From [Mycobacterium] fortunisiensis (GTDB lineage: Bacteria > Actinomycetota > Actinomycetes > Mycobacteriales > Mycobacteriaceae): a stretch of DNA of 64,000 nucleotides. Below are positions 35,431 through 45,289 of the stretch, one piece after another. A model generated the notes under the pieces. That model saw nothing but the letters and a program-made list of their open reading frames with translations. It was not told the DNA's origin and ran no database searches. The translations under genes and the position numbers were made by a program. Position 1 is the stretch's first letter, and every line of letters begins with the position of its first letter. Where the stretch lies: positions 1 to 64,000 of the forward strand of contig NZ_VOMB01000019.1 in the NCBI RefSeq assembly GCF_019050325.1, given 5' to 3'.

Positions 35431-37452
35431 GTGCACACGGGTGGACAGGCGGCCGACGCGCTGCGGCTGAGCACCCCCGACGCCGGTGCGGTGGTCCGGA
35501 GCCTGATCGGCGTGCTGGCGGTGACCGCGGTCGCGCTGGCCTGGGGTTCGGGCGCCACCGCGATGTGGACGCTCGGCGGGGGCGTGATCGCCGGGGCGAT
35601 CGCCCTGCAGCGCAGCCCCGGCGGTCGGGTGCCGCTCGTCGTCACCGGCTCGGTCGAACTCGCCATCGCGGTGCTGCTCGGCACCCTCGCCGGCGGCAAC
35701 AATCCGGTGTTCATCGCCGTGGTGGCCCTGTGGTGCTTTGCCGCGGGCATGCAGTGGTCGCTGGGGGCCAACGCCGGTCTGGTGGCCTCGGCGGCGAGCG
35801 CACTGCTGGTGCTGGCACCGCCGACCGCGCCCACACCCGCCCAGGCTGTACTGGCGCCGACCCTGGTGGTGGTCGCCGGCGTGGTGCAGGCGATCCTGAT
35901 CGCGGTCTGGCCGCCACGCCGCTGGCGGGCCCAGCGCGACGGGCTGACCCGCGCCTACCGCTCGTTGGCCACCGATTCTCGCAACGTGGCGGCCGACAGC
36001 GCGGCCGCCGTCGACGACGCGCCGCTGACCTGGCTCCGCGAGGTGTTCGCCGACAGCCAGGTGAGTCAGCGGCCCCGCGCCTACCACGGTGGATACCGCC
36101 TGCCGGAACGTATCGCAGGCACACTGGCCGCACTGCACTCCACGGCCGACCGCGAGACCTCCACCGGCCGGGAGAACCCGGCCGAGACCGGCCTGCCACA
36201 GTTGCTGACCGCCGCGGCGGTGCTGCTCGACGCGATCGCCGACCACAGTCACACCGCGCGCCGCGACGCCGAACATGCCCTGGCCCGGGTCCAGACCGCC
36301 GCCGACGCCGTGACCGGCCCCGAAGCGGCGTTGGCACAACGCCTGTGCGAACAGCTGCGCGAGGCCGCGGTGCTGCGGTTCGGCCAGTTGCACCGGCCCG
36401 ACCTGATCGGTTCGCTGGCCTCGGCGCCGGCCGTGGTCCGATCGCACCTGACGTGGACCTCACCGATCCTGCGGCACGCCATCCGGTTGTCGGTGACGAC
36501 GGCACTGGCTGCGGCGGCCGCCCGCTACGGCGACCTGGAGCACGGCTACTGGATGCCGTTGGCGGTCATCGTCGTACTGCGACCGGAAACCGCGCACACC
36601 TACACCCGCTGCGCCGGCCGGATCGCCGGACTGGCCCTCGGCATCATCGTGGCCTCGGCGGTCACCCTGCTGTGGCAGCCCGGTCCGATCGGCTCGGCGG
36701 TCTGCGCGGTCGCCTTCGTCGGACTGGCCTATGCCGTATCGCAGTTCGGCTACCTGGCGATCGGTGCGGTGGTGGGCACCATCGTGGTCTTTGCGGTCGG
36801 CGTCGGCGCCTCCGCGCCCTGGACCGGCAACGCCGACCGCTTGTTCGCGGTGCTGATCGGCGGCGCCTTCGCGGTGATGGCCCACGTCGTGCTACCCGAC
36901 CACGCCCTGATCCGGCTGCGCCAGCGCGCCGGTGAGCTGCTGATGACCGAGATCGACTACGCCGCGTTGGTGATCAAGGCGTTCGTACACGAAATCGACC
37001 ATCCGGCCGAGGTACTGTCGGCGGCTTGGCAACGCGCGTTCCGCGCCCGGGCCGCATTCGAGGCCGCCTGGGGCGCCACCAGCCTGGAGCCGCCGGTGCT
37101 GCGGCGGTGGCTGCGGTCCTACCGGACCGCGCTGAATTCGGTGACCAGCGCCTGCACCACCCTGGAGAACAGCCTGCCCACGCACCCGTCCTCGGCCCTG
37201 CACGGCGAATTCATCGCTGCGGTGGACGATTACGTGGAAGCCCTGCGCGGCGCCCCGCCGAGCCCGGCGGTGCCGTGGAGCCTGGACACCGCCGAGCTCT
37301 CCACCGCGCTGCGCCGCGTGCACAACGTGGCCTCGACACTGTCGGCGGACAACGGGGCGGCCCGCATCCTGATCGGCGAGTTGGCCACCATCACCCGCAG
37401 CCTGGCGGACATCGCGATCGATCGGGTCACTCCCACCGGCGAGATACGCTAG
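35431..37452 (+). CDS. FUSC-family membrane protein
   Basis: A 673-residue protein with a paired layout: about five to six membrane helices at about 20-170, a hydrophilic helical stretch (about 170-350), a second group of helices (about 355-490) containing Y-G-D-L-E-H-G-Y-W-M-P-L-A-V-I-V-V-L-R-P-E, and a cytoplasmic helical tail. The W-M-P-L/V-L-R-P-E motif is typical of the fusaric acid resistance/aromatic-acid exporter (FUSC) family. Expected substrates are aromatic or phenolic acids; here unproven. The GTG at 35431 follows GGTGGGG. Its stop overlaps the thioesterase stop in CTAG. Confidence 0.87.
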   Translation: MHTGGQAADALRLSTPDAGAVVRSLIGVLAVTAVALAWGSGATAMWTLGGGVIAGAIALQRSPGGRVPLVVTGSVELAIAVLLGTLAGGNNPVFIAVVALWCFAAGMQWSLGANAGLVASAASALLVLAPPTAPTPAQAVLAPTLVVVAGVVQAILIAVWPPRRWRAQRDGLTRAYRSLATDSRNVAADSAAAVDDAPLTWLREVFADSQVSQRPRAYHGGYRLPERIAGTLAALHSTADRETSTGRENPAETGLPQLLTAAAVLLDAIADHSHTARRDAEHALARVQTAADAVTGPEAALAQRLCEQLREAAVLRFGQLHRPDLIGSLASAPAVVRSHLTWTSPILRHAIRLSVTTALAAAAARYGDLEHGYWMPLAVIVVLRPETAHTYTRCAGRIAGLALGIIVASAVTLLWQPGPIGSAVCAVAFVGLAYAVSQFGYLAIGAVVGTIVVFAVGVGASAPWTGNADRLFAVLIGGAFAVMAHVVLPDHALIRLRQRAGELLMTEIDYAALVIKAFVHEIDHPAEVLSAAWQRAFRARAAFEAAWGATSLEPPVLRRWLRSYRTALNSVTSACTTLENSLPTHPSSALHGEFIAAVDDYVEALRGAPPSPAVPWSLDTAELSTALRRVHNVASTLSADNGAARILIGELATITRSLADIAIDRVTPTGEIR

Positions 37453-38078
37453 CCGCGCGCCCATTTCGGCAGGATGAACACGCCCTCGGCCTCGGCGGTG
37501 ATGCCCTCGGCATCGGAAACATGTCCGGAGGCAAAGGCTTTGATGCCGTCGGTGCGGGTGATGCGCCCCTCGGCATGCAGATCGCCCAGCGGCGTGGCCC
37601 GCAGATAACGGATGGTCAGGGTGCCGGTGAACCGCGGCCGGTCCGAGTCGCTGGCCGCCACCTCCCCCAGCACATGATCGAGCACCATGGCGACCATGCC
37701 GCCGTGCACGTGACCGGGCGGCCCCTCGAACGCGGCACCCAGGTGGAAGTCGGTGTGCACACCGCCGTCGGCATCCTTGACGATCACCAGCGGCGGGGCG
37801 ATCGGGTTGCGGATCCCGATCGCCGGGTTGCCCCACGGCATCCGGTCACCGTCGGAGGTGTAGCGCACCCCGAACGCACCGTCGATCTGGTGGGCCCGCA
37901 GCCGGGCGGTCGCCGCGTCGATCTGCGCGCTGACCGCAGCCACCTCGTCGGCGTCCACTTCCGAACGAATCGTGGCATCGATCAGGGCCCGCACCGACGC
38001 GGCCAGCGGTTCCCACACGGTCCGCAGGCGCTGCACATCCGCGGAACCGAGACCTTCGACATGGGTGTAGCCCGCCAT
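37449..38078 (-). CDS. PaaI-type acyl-CoA thioesterase
   Basis: A 209-residue protein with a C-terminal hot-dog domain (about 95-205) containing H-V-H-G-G-M-V-A-M-V-L-D-H (about 121-133), the PaaI thioesterase motif. The N-terminal 80 residues form a helical region common in mycobacterial members. Expected reaction is hydrolysis of an acyl- or aryl-CoA. A degenerate KstR-like half site is found nine bases upstream of the ATG (38087-38100). Confidence 0.82.
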   Translation of the reverse strand: MAGYTHVEGLGSADVQRLRTVWEPLAASVRALIDATIRSEVDADEVAAVSAQIDAATARLRAHQIDGAFGVRYTSDGDRMPWGNPAIGIRNPIAPPLVIVKDADGGVHTDFHLGAAFEGPPGHVHGGMVAMVLDHVLGEVAASDSDRPRFTGTLTIRYLRATPLGDLHAEGRITRTDGIKAFASGHVSDAEGITAEAEGVFILPKWARG

Positions 38079-38221
38079 GCCAGAACTAGAACACGCTTAC
38101 CGCGCCGCTGTCGAATTCGTGAACCAGGTCTGGTTCGACCGCGGCATGGCCTATGCCGCGGTCGGGCAGGTGCAGGCGTCGTGCCCCTGCCACCGGGACG
38201 CACCGGCGTAAACTCGCCGGC

Positions 38222-38701
38222 GTGGCCATCAGCGAGAACGACCTCGGTCGGCTGCGCAATTGTGTCGAGCTGGCCCGCGAAGCACTCGTCGGCGGTGACG
38301 AACCGTTCGGGTCGATCCTGGTCGATCACACCGGTACCACCGCATTCGCCGACCGCAACCGGGTCAAGGACGGCGACGCCACCCGGCATCCCGAATTCGC
38401 CATCGCCCGTTGGGCCGTCGAGCACATGAACCCACCGGACCGGGCCCGGGCCACGGTCTACACCTCCGGGGAGCACTGCCCGATGTGTGCGGCCGCGCAC
38501 GCCTGGGTGGGGCTCGGCCGCATCGTCTACGCGACGTCGTCGGCGCAGCTGAGCGGCTGGCTGTCGGAATGGGGGGCGCCGGCCGGCCCGGTGGCGCCGC
38601 TGCCCATCACGACGGTGGCCCCCGGTGTCGAGGTGGACGGCCCGGCCCCCGAGCTGGCCGAGACCATGAAAAGCCTCTACGCGGCGAAGTTTCGTGGCTG
38701 A
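38222..38701 (+). CDS. Nucleoside/cytosine deaminase-family protein
   Basis: A 159-residue zinc deaminase-fold protein. The zinc motif is H-P-E-F (His and the proton-shuttling Glu, about 60-63) and the second motif is H-C-P-M-C (about 85-89). G-G-D-E-P-F-G-S-I-L-V-D-H near 25-37 is the family N-terminal pattern. Guanine, cytosine or tRNA-adenosine are the alternative substrates in this superfamily. The GTG at 38222 gives a standard length. It is coupled to the GH13 gene, whose GTG starts eight bases before its end. Confidence 0.8.
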   Translation: MAISENDLGRLRNCVELAREALVGGDEPFGSILVDHTGTTAFADRNRVKDGDATRHPEFAIARWAVEHMNPPDRARATVYTSGEHCPMCAAAHAWVGLGRIVYATSSAQLSGWLSEWGAPAGPVAPLPITTVAPGVEVDGPAPELAETMKSLYAAKFRG

Positions 38702-39995
38702 TCCCGGGTGGGTGGCACACGCCATCTGGTGGCAGCTGTATCCGCTCGGCTTTGTCGGGGCGTTCCCCGCAGCGCAGCCGCCGGCCGCCGACGAACACCG
38801 GCTGCGGCGGATCGTCGGATGGCTGGACCACGCGGTACAACTCGGAGCCTCCGGCATCGCGCTCGGCCCGATCTTCGCGTCGCGGACCCACGGCTACGAC
38901 ACCACCGACCACTTCCGCATCGACCCGCGCCTCGGCGACGACGACGATTTCGACCACCTGGTGGCCGAGGCCCGCCGGCGCGGCCTGCGCCTTCTGCTCG
39001 ACGGCGTGTTCAACCACGTGGGAACCGATTTCGCCGGCTACCGCGAGGCGCTCGACGGTGGCCCCGACCACCCGGCCTCCGCCTGGTTCCGCCGCCGCGG
39101 CGAGAGTTTTCACACCTTCGAGGGCCATGGCGAGCTGATCACGCTCAACCACGACGAGCCCGCGGTGATCGAGCACACCGTCGCGGTCATGCGGCACTGG
39201 CTGAGCCGGGGGACCGACGGCTGGCGTCTCGATGCCGCCTACGCGGTGCCCGACCGGTTCTGGGCCCAGGTGCTGCCGCAGGTGCGCCGGGACTTCCCCG
39301 ATGCCTGGTTCGTCGCCGAGGTCATCCACGGCGACTATCCGGCGATCGTGCAGGCCGCCACCGTCGACTCCGTCACCCAGTACGAACTGTGGAAAGCGAT
39401 CTGGAGCAGCCTCAACGATCGCAACTTCCACGAGCTGGACTGGGCGCTCAAGCGCCACAACGACTTTCTTGCCACGTTCATCCCGCTGACCTTCGTGGGC
39501 AACCACGACGTCACCCGGATCGCCAGCCAGTTGGCGAATTCCGCGCACGTCGAACACGCCCTGGTGGTGTTGCTGACCACCGGCGGGACCCCGAGCATCT
39601 ATGCCGGCGACGAATCCGGCCACCGTGGCGTCAAAGAAGACCGGCGCGGCGGCGACGATGCCGTTCGTCCCGAATTCAGTTCTCCCCCAGAAGATTCCGA
39701 TGTGCTGCGGCTGCATCAGCACCTGATCGGGCTACGGCGGCGCCATCCGTGGCTGCACACCGCTACCACGTCCCCGCTGCTGCTGACCAATACGCACTAC
39801 GCCTACCGCACCGGCGCGGGCGCCGAATCACTGATCGTGGCGCTCAACATCGACGACGCACCGTGGGCCCTGTCGCTGCCCGATCTGGCGGTGCCCTCGG
39901 GCCGGGTGGTGGCGGGGTCGGGCGCACCGCCGCACGAGGACATCACCGATACCCGGGTGCCCCCGCACGGCTGGCTGATCATCGACCCGCACTGA
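38694..39995 (+). CDS. GH13 alpha-amylase-family glycosidase
   Basis: A 433-residue, signal-less (cytoplasmic) TIM-barrel enzyme. Family regions are D-G-V-F-N-H-V-G (region I), D-G-W-R-L-D-A-A (region II, Asp nucleophile), F-V-A-E-V-I-H-G-D (region III, Glu acid/base) and F-V-G-N-H-D-V-T (region IV). The core is present but the C-terminal beta domain is short (about 60 residues). Substrate could be maltodextrin, trehalose-related or glucosylglycerate-type; the sequence does not decide. It overlaps the deaminase by eight bases and the DUF1810 gene by 17 bases on the other strand. Confidence 0.87.
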   Translation: MADPGWVAHAIWWQLYPLGFVGAFPAAQPPAADEHRLRRIVGWLDHAVQLGASGIALGPIFASRTHGYDTTDHFRIDPRLGDDDDFDHLVAEARRRGLRLLLDGVFNHVGTDFAGYREALDGGPDHPASAWFRRRGESFHTFEGHGELITLNHDEPAVIEHTVAVMRHWLSRGTDGWRLDAAYAVPDRFWAQVLPQVRRDFPDAWFVAEVIHGDYPAIVQAATVDSVTQYELWKAIWSSLNDRNFHELDWALKRHNDFLATFIPLTFVGNHDVTRIASQLANSAHVEHALVVLLTTGGTPSIYAGDESGHRGVKEDRRGGDDAVRPEFSSPPEDSDVLRLHQHLIGLRRRHPWLHTATTSPLLLTNTHYAYRTGAGAESLIVALNIDDAPWALSLPDLAVPSGRVVAGSGAPPHEDITDTRVPPHGWLIIDPH

Positions 39996-40416
39996 GCAAT
40001 TCCACGGTGGCCGGGTCCGGCTGCCCTTCGTAGAACCGGTCGAGCACGGACACGAAGTCGGCGTTGTCGTCGGTGGCCGCGGCGAACAACGTCATGCAGG
40101 ACCGGACCTTGAGGCAGTCCGGCCACCCGAATATCTGCTCGGCCGTCCGCCCGTCGATCGCGGCCACCGTCCGGGCGCACTCCCGCAGCCGCGGCCCCAA
40201 CGTCGGGTGGGCCAGGTAGGCCGCGGCCTCGGCGCGGGAGCCGATCCCGTAGAAATCGGCGGTCGAGCTGCGGCCCAACCCGCGCAACTGGGGGAAGACG
40301 AACCAGATCCAGTGGCTGCGTTTTCGGCCGTCCCGCAGTTCGGCGAGTGCCTGTGAATACCTGCGATCCTGGGCCGTGACGAACCGGCCGAGATCGGACC
40401 GGTCATCGTCGACCAT
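39979..40416 (-). CDS. DUF1810-family protein
   Basis: A 145-residue helical protein with S-H-W-I-W-F-V-F-P-Q-L-R-G-L-G (about 34-48) and F-G-W-P-D-C-L-K-V-R-S-C-M-T-L-F (about 96-111), which are the DUF1810 signature. M. tuberculosis Rv1873 is the same family and length (recalled), and its structure is known without a function. The ATG at 40416 gives the usual length. It reads toward the GH13 gene and overlaps its end. Confidence 0.9.
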   Translation of the reverse strand: MVDDDRSDLGRFVTAQDRRYSQALAELRDGRKRSHWIWFVFPQLRGLGRSSTADFYGIGSRAEAAAYLAHPTLGPRLRECARTVAAIDGRTAEQIFGWPDCLKVRSCMTLFAAATDDNADFVSVLDRFYEGQPDPATVELLSAGR

Positions 40417-40454
40417 GCCGCCAATATCGCACACCCGCGTTATGTTTGGACGCA

Positions 40455-42650
40455 ATGTCTATTTTCGAGAAGGCAGCATCTGCGCGAACAGGGTCCGAGC
40501 CGGTAGCTTCCCCACACAGCGACCATTCCCCGAAATTCCGCCGGCACCGCGCCTTGTCGCGTATCAGCATTCAGTCCAAGCTCCTGGCGATGTTGCTGCT
40601 GACCAGCATGCTCTCGGCGGCAGTGGTCGGCGTCATCGGCTATCAGTCGGGCCGGAGCTCGCTGCGTGACTCCGTCTTCGACCGGTTGACCGAGATCCGG
40701 GCCGCACAGGCCCGGCAGTTGGAGTCCGAGTACCGCTACCTGAGGAACTCGCTGGTCGTGTACACCCGTGGGGCTACCGCGGCCGAGGCGACGGAGGCGT
40801 TCACGACGGCGTTCGATCAGCTCGGGAAGGAGCCGGTCACCCCCGAGCAGCACAAGGCCGTCGCCGACTACTACCGCAAGCGCTTCTCCCGAAGCACCGA
40901 CACCGCGTCGGGCAACCAGATCAACGTCGCGGCGCTGATCCCGACCTCGAACGCCCAGCTACACCTACAGGCCGCCTATACCGCGCCCTTCGACGACCCG
41001 GCCAAGGCGATCAAAGTCGACGATGCCCACGACGGCAGTGCCTGGTCGGCGGCCAACGCGCGGTTCAACGACTATTTCCGCACGGTCGTCACCCGCTTCG
41101 GGTTCGAGGAGGCGATGCTGCTCGACACCCGGGGCAACGTGGTCTACAACGCCTACAAGGGACCCGACCTGGGCACCAACATCAACACCGGCCCGTACAA
41201 GAGCACGCAGCTGACCAAGGCATATGAGGAGGCCCTGGAGTCCAACGCCCTCGACTACGTCGGTGTCACCGACTTCAGTGACTACCTTCCCGCGAACGGC
41301 CCGACCGCCTGGATGGTGGCCCCGATCCGAGTGGGAGACCGGGTGGCCGGCGTCCTGGCCCTGCAGTTCCCGATCCGCGGGGTGAACCGCATCATGACGG
41401 CCGGCGGCAAGTGGGACCAGGTCGGCATGGGCAAGACCGGCGAGTCCTACCTCGTGGGCCCCGACGGTCTGATGCGGTCCAACTCGAGGCTGTTCGTCGA
41501 GGACCCCCAGCGCTTCGAAGACGAGGTGGTCGAGGCCGGGACATCGCCCGATGTCGCCGAGAAATCCATCCGGCAGGGCGGCACCACGATGGTGCAGCCG
41601 GTGGCCAACCAGGCCTCACGGCTGGCACAGCGGGGCCAATCGGGAACCCTCGTCGAGACCGACTATCTGGGCAACGAGACCCTGACGTCGTATGCCCCCG
41701 TACAGCTACCCGGGCTGGACTGGGTCGTGGTGGCCAAGATCGACACCGCCGAGGCGTTCGCCCCGGTCACGGTCTTCACCCGCACGCTGGTGCTGTCCAC
41801 CGTGGCCATCATCCTGGTGGTATGTGTCGCCGCAATCCTGCTGGCCCGGTTCTTCGTGCGTCCGCTGCGACGCCTGGAAGCTGGTGCACACCAGATCAGT
41901 TCGGGGGAACTGGGGGTCTCGCTGCCGGTGCTGTCCCGCGACGAATTCGGCGATCTCACCATCGCGTTCAACGAGATGAGCCGCAACCTCCGGATCAAGG
42001 AGGACCTGCTCGAGGAGCAGCGTCACGAGAACGACCGGCTGCTGCTGTCGATGATGCCCGAACCGGTGGTGCAGCGGTACCGCGACGGTGAGGAGAACAT
42101 CGCCCAGGACCACCAGAACGTCACCGTGGTCTTCGCCGATTTCCTCGGCCTCGACGAACTGTCGGCCCACCTGTGCGCCGATGACCTGTTGGTGATGGTC
42201 AACAATCTGATCCGCGAATTCGACGCGGCAGCAGAAAGTCTCGGTGTCGAACCGGTACGCACTCTGCACAACGGCTATCTGGCCAGCTGCGGGTTGACCG
42301 TGCCCAGGCTCGACAACATCCGCCGCACTGTGGATTTCGCGATCGAGATGCAGCGCATCGTCGACCGGTACCGCAACGAGTCCGGTTACGACGTGCGGCT
42401 GCGGGCCGGGATCGACACCGGGACCGTGGGCAGCGGCCTGATCGGCCGGTCCAACCTGGCCTACGACATGTGGGGCGCCGCGGTCGATCTCGCGTACCAG
42501 GTGCAGAGTGGGGCGCCGCAGGCCGGCGTGTACGTCACCGACCGGGTGCGCGAGGCGACGCAGGACTCCCGGCAGTTCACCGCGGTGGGGTCCGTCACCG
42601 TCAACGATGTCGAGGTGCCGATCTGGCGTCTGGCGGACCGTCAGTCATGA
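40455..42650 (+). CDS. Membrane receptor with HAMP and degenerate class III cyclase domain
   Basis: A 731-residue protein. A membrane span (about 42-64) is followed by a large extracytoplasmic sensor of Cache type (about 65-435), a second span (about 440-463), a HAMP linker (about 464-515) and a C-terminal class III cyclase domain (about 545-731). In active enzymes the metal-binding Asp pair and substrate Lys/Asp are needed; here the first Asp remains (V-V-F-A-D-F) but the usual K-T-I-G-D-G-Y reads R-T-L-H-N-G-Y and the usual Asn/Arg transition-state motif reads V-D-L-A-Y. It is probably poorly active or inactive. It follows M. tuberculosis Rv2435c (recalled). ATGA overlap with the channel gene. 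Confidence 0.88.
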   Translation: MSIFEKAASARTGSEPVASPHSDHSPKFRRHRALSRISIQSKLLAMLLLTSMLSAAVVGVIGYQSGRSSLRDSVFDRLTEIRAAQARQLESEYRYLRNSLVVYTRGATAAEATEAFTTAFDQLGKEPVTPEQHKAVADYYRKRFSRSTDTASGNQINVAALIPTSNAQLHLQAAYTAPFDDPAKAIKVDDAHDGSAWSAANARFNDYFRTVVTRFGFEEAMLLDTRGNVVYNAYKGPDLGTNINTGPYKSTQLTKAYEEALESNALDYVGVTDFSDYLPANGPTAWMVAPIRVGDRVAGVLALQFPIRGVNRIMTAGGKWDQVGMGKTGESYLVGPDGLMRSNSRLFVEDPQRFEDEVVEAGTSPDVAEKSIRQGGTTMVQPVANQASRLAQRGQSGTLVETDYLGNETLTSYAPVQLPGLDWVVVAKIDTAEAFAPVTVFTRTLVLSTVAIILVVCVAAILLARFFVRPLRRLEAGAHQISSGELGVSLPVLSRDEFGDLTIAFNEMSRNLRIKEDLLEEQRHENDRLLLSMMPEPVVQRYRDGEENIAQDHQNVTVVFADFLGLDELSAHLCADDLLVMVNNLIREFDAAAESLGVEPVRTLHNGYLASCGLTVPRLDNIRRTVDFAIEMQRIVDRYRNESGYDVRLRAGIDTGTVGSGLIGRSNLAYDMWGAAVDLAYQVQSGAPQAGVYVTDRVREATQDSRQFTAVGSVTVNDVEVPIWRLADRQS

Positions 42651-44080
42651 GAAGCGTGCTGGAGACCGATTGGTTCTACTGGGCGCTGGCGGTGGCCGTC
42701 GGACTGCCGGTCGGACTGGTGGTGCTCACCGAAATGCACAACGCGCTGAGCCGGCGGGGCAGCTATCTGGCCAGGCCGGTCGGTCTGCTGCGCAACTACA
42801 TTCTTCCGCTCGGCGCGCTGCTGATCCTGCTGGTCAAAGGCGGCGAGATCTCGGCGGAGACCACCACGGTCCGGATCGTGGCCACCGTTCTGGGTCTCGT
42901 GGTGATGATCCTGCTGTTGTCCGGGCTCAACGCGACCCTGTTCCAGGGTGCGCCGGATACCAGCTGGCGCAAGCGGATTCCGTCGATCTTCCTCGATGTC
43001 GCCCGGTTCGCGCTGATCGCCATCGGTGTCGGCATGATCTTCGCCTACGTCTGGGGTGCCAATGTGGGCGGGCTGTTCACCGCACTGGGGGTGAGCTCGA
43101 TCGTGCTCGGCCTGGCCCTGCAGAACTCCGTGGGCCAGATCATCTCGGGCCTGCTGCTTTTGTTCGAGCAGCCCTTCGAGCTCGGCGACTGGCTCGACAC
43201 CCCGTCGGCTCGGGGGCGGGTGATCGAAGTGAACTGGCGCGCAACACACATCGACACGGGCAGCGGGATGCAGGTGATGCCGAACTCGGTGTTGGCCGGC
43301 GCCTCGTTCACCAACCTGAGCCGGCCGGCCTCGTCGCACTCGCTGTCGATCACCACGGTGTTCGGCACATCCGACGCCCCCGACGAAGTGTGCCGGCTGC
43401 TGACCCAGATCGGCGGTCGACTGCCGCAGCGCCGCCCCGGCGCCACCCCCACTTCCGTCGCCCTGGGCCGCAACGAGTACCGAACATCCATACCGCTGCG
43501 CTCGCCGGCGGACGACGGCGCGGCCAAATCAACTTTCCTTCGCTGGGTTTGGTACGCGGCCCGGCGGGCCGGGTTGCACCTGGACGGTGCGGCCGACGAT
43601 TTCGCCACCCCGGAACAGATGAGCAAGGCCGTGCGCAAGATCGCCCCGGCACTGCGGCTGAGCCACACCGAACAGCTGGACCTGCTCGCGCACAGCACCC
43701 TGGCCCGGTTCGGCGCCGGCGAGCAGGTGCAGTTCGCCGGGGAGATCCCGAGCCGGATGAGCTTCATCGTCGAGGGGCGGATCCAGGTGACCGTCGCCTG
43801 CAAGGACGGCTCGATCCTGCCGGTACGCACCCTTGCCGAAGACGATTTCCTCGGCCAGACGACCTTGATCCGCGAGAAGGCGCTCGCTGACGGGCATGCG
43901 GTCGTGGAAACCACGCTGCTGCAGGTGGAACGGGATTTCCTGGACCGGCTGGTATTGCGTAATCCGTTGCTGCTCCAGGACATCGGCCGGATGATCGAGG
44001 AACGTCGCACCGCTGCCCAGCAGGCGTCGACGGCGGTTGCCGAGCCGTCTTCGGTCTCGACGCCGAGTTTCAATCGTTAG
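42647..44080 (+). CDS. MscS-type channel with C-terminal cyclic-nucleotide-binding domain
   Basis: A 477-residue protein. Four membrane spans (about 10-32, 48-65, 75-97, 115-140) lead into the MscS pore-lining G-L-A-L-Q-N-S-V-G-Q-I-I-S-G-L-L (about 157-172), then the beta domain (V-N-W-R-A-T; M-P-N-S). A C-terminal cNMP-binding domain (about 345-460, F-G-A-G-E-Q-V-Q-F and D-D-F-L-G-Q-T-T-L) replaces the usual MscS tail. Its F-L-G-Q-T-T resembles the phosphate-binding cassette F-G-E-x-A-L but lacks the typical Arg, so nucleotide binding is uncertain. It is the partner of the cyclase-like receptor; the pair corresponds to M. tuberculosis Rv2435c-Rv2434c. Expected role: ligand-gated mechanosensitive or ion channel. 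Confidence 0.9.
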   Translation: MRSVLETDWFYWALAVAVGLPVGLVVLTEMHNALSRRGSYLARPVGLLRNYILPLGALLILLVKGGEISAETTTVRIVATVLGLVVMILLLSGLNATLFQGAPDTSWRKRIPSIFLDVARFALIAIGVGMIFAYVWGANVGGLFTALGVSSIVLGLALQNSVGQIISGLLLLFEQPFELGDWLDTPSARGRVIEVNWRATHIDTGSGMQVMPNSVLAGASFTNLSRPASSHSLSITTVFGTSDAPDEVCRLLTQIGGRLPQRRPGATPTSVALGRNEYRTSIPLRSPADDGAAKSTFLRWVWYAARRAGLHLDGAADDFATPEQMSKAVRKIAPALRLSHTEQLDLLAHSTLARFGAGEQVQFAGEIPSRMSFIVEGRIQVTVACKDGSILPVRTLAEDDFLGQTTLIREKALADGHAVVETTLLQVERDFLDRLVLRNPLLLQDIGRMIEERRTAAQQASTAVAEPSSVSTPSFNR

Positions 44081-44136
44081 CCAACCGCGATCCGGCCGCA
44101 CGGCGCCGTTACGCGTGTGACTGGTGTGGCGCGTGA

Positions 44137-45216
<1,080 letters not shown>

Positions 45217-45232
45217 AAGATCCACCCACCCG

Positions 45233-45266
45233 GGGAGCCTGCCGTCACCCCCGACGGCAGGCTCCC
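45233..45266 (+). terminator. Strong terminator after the Ag85C-like gene
   Basis: GGGAGCCTGCCGTC (45233-45246) and GACGGCAGGCTCCC (45253-45266) are perfect 14-base complements around a six-base loop. The hairpin begins 16 bases after the stop and ends 23 bases before the next start. No U tract follows. Confidence 0.78.
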
Positions 45267-45289
45267 TGCCGGTGTGCGCGGGTAGGTTG

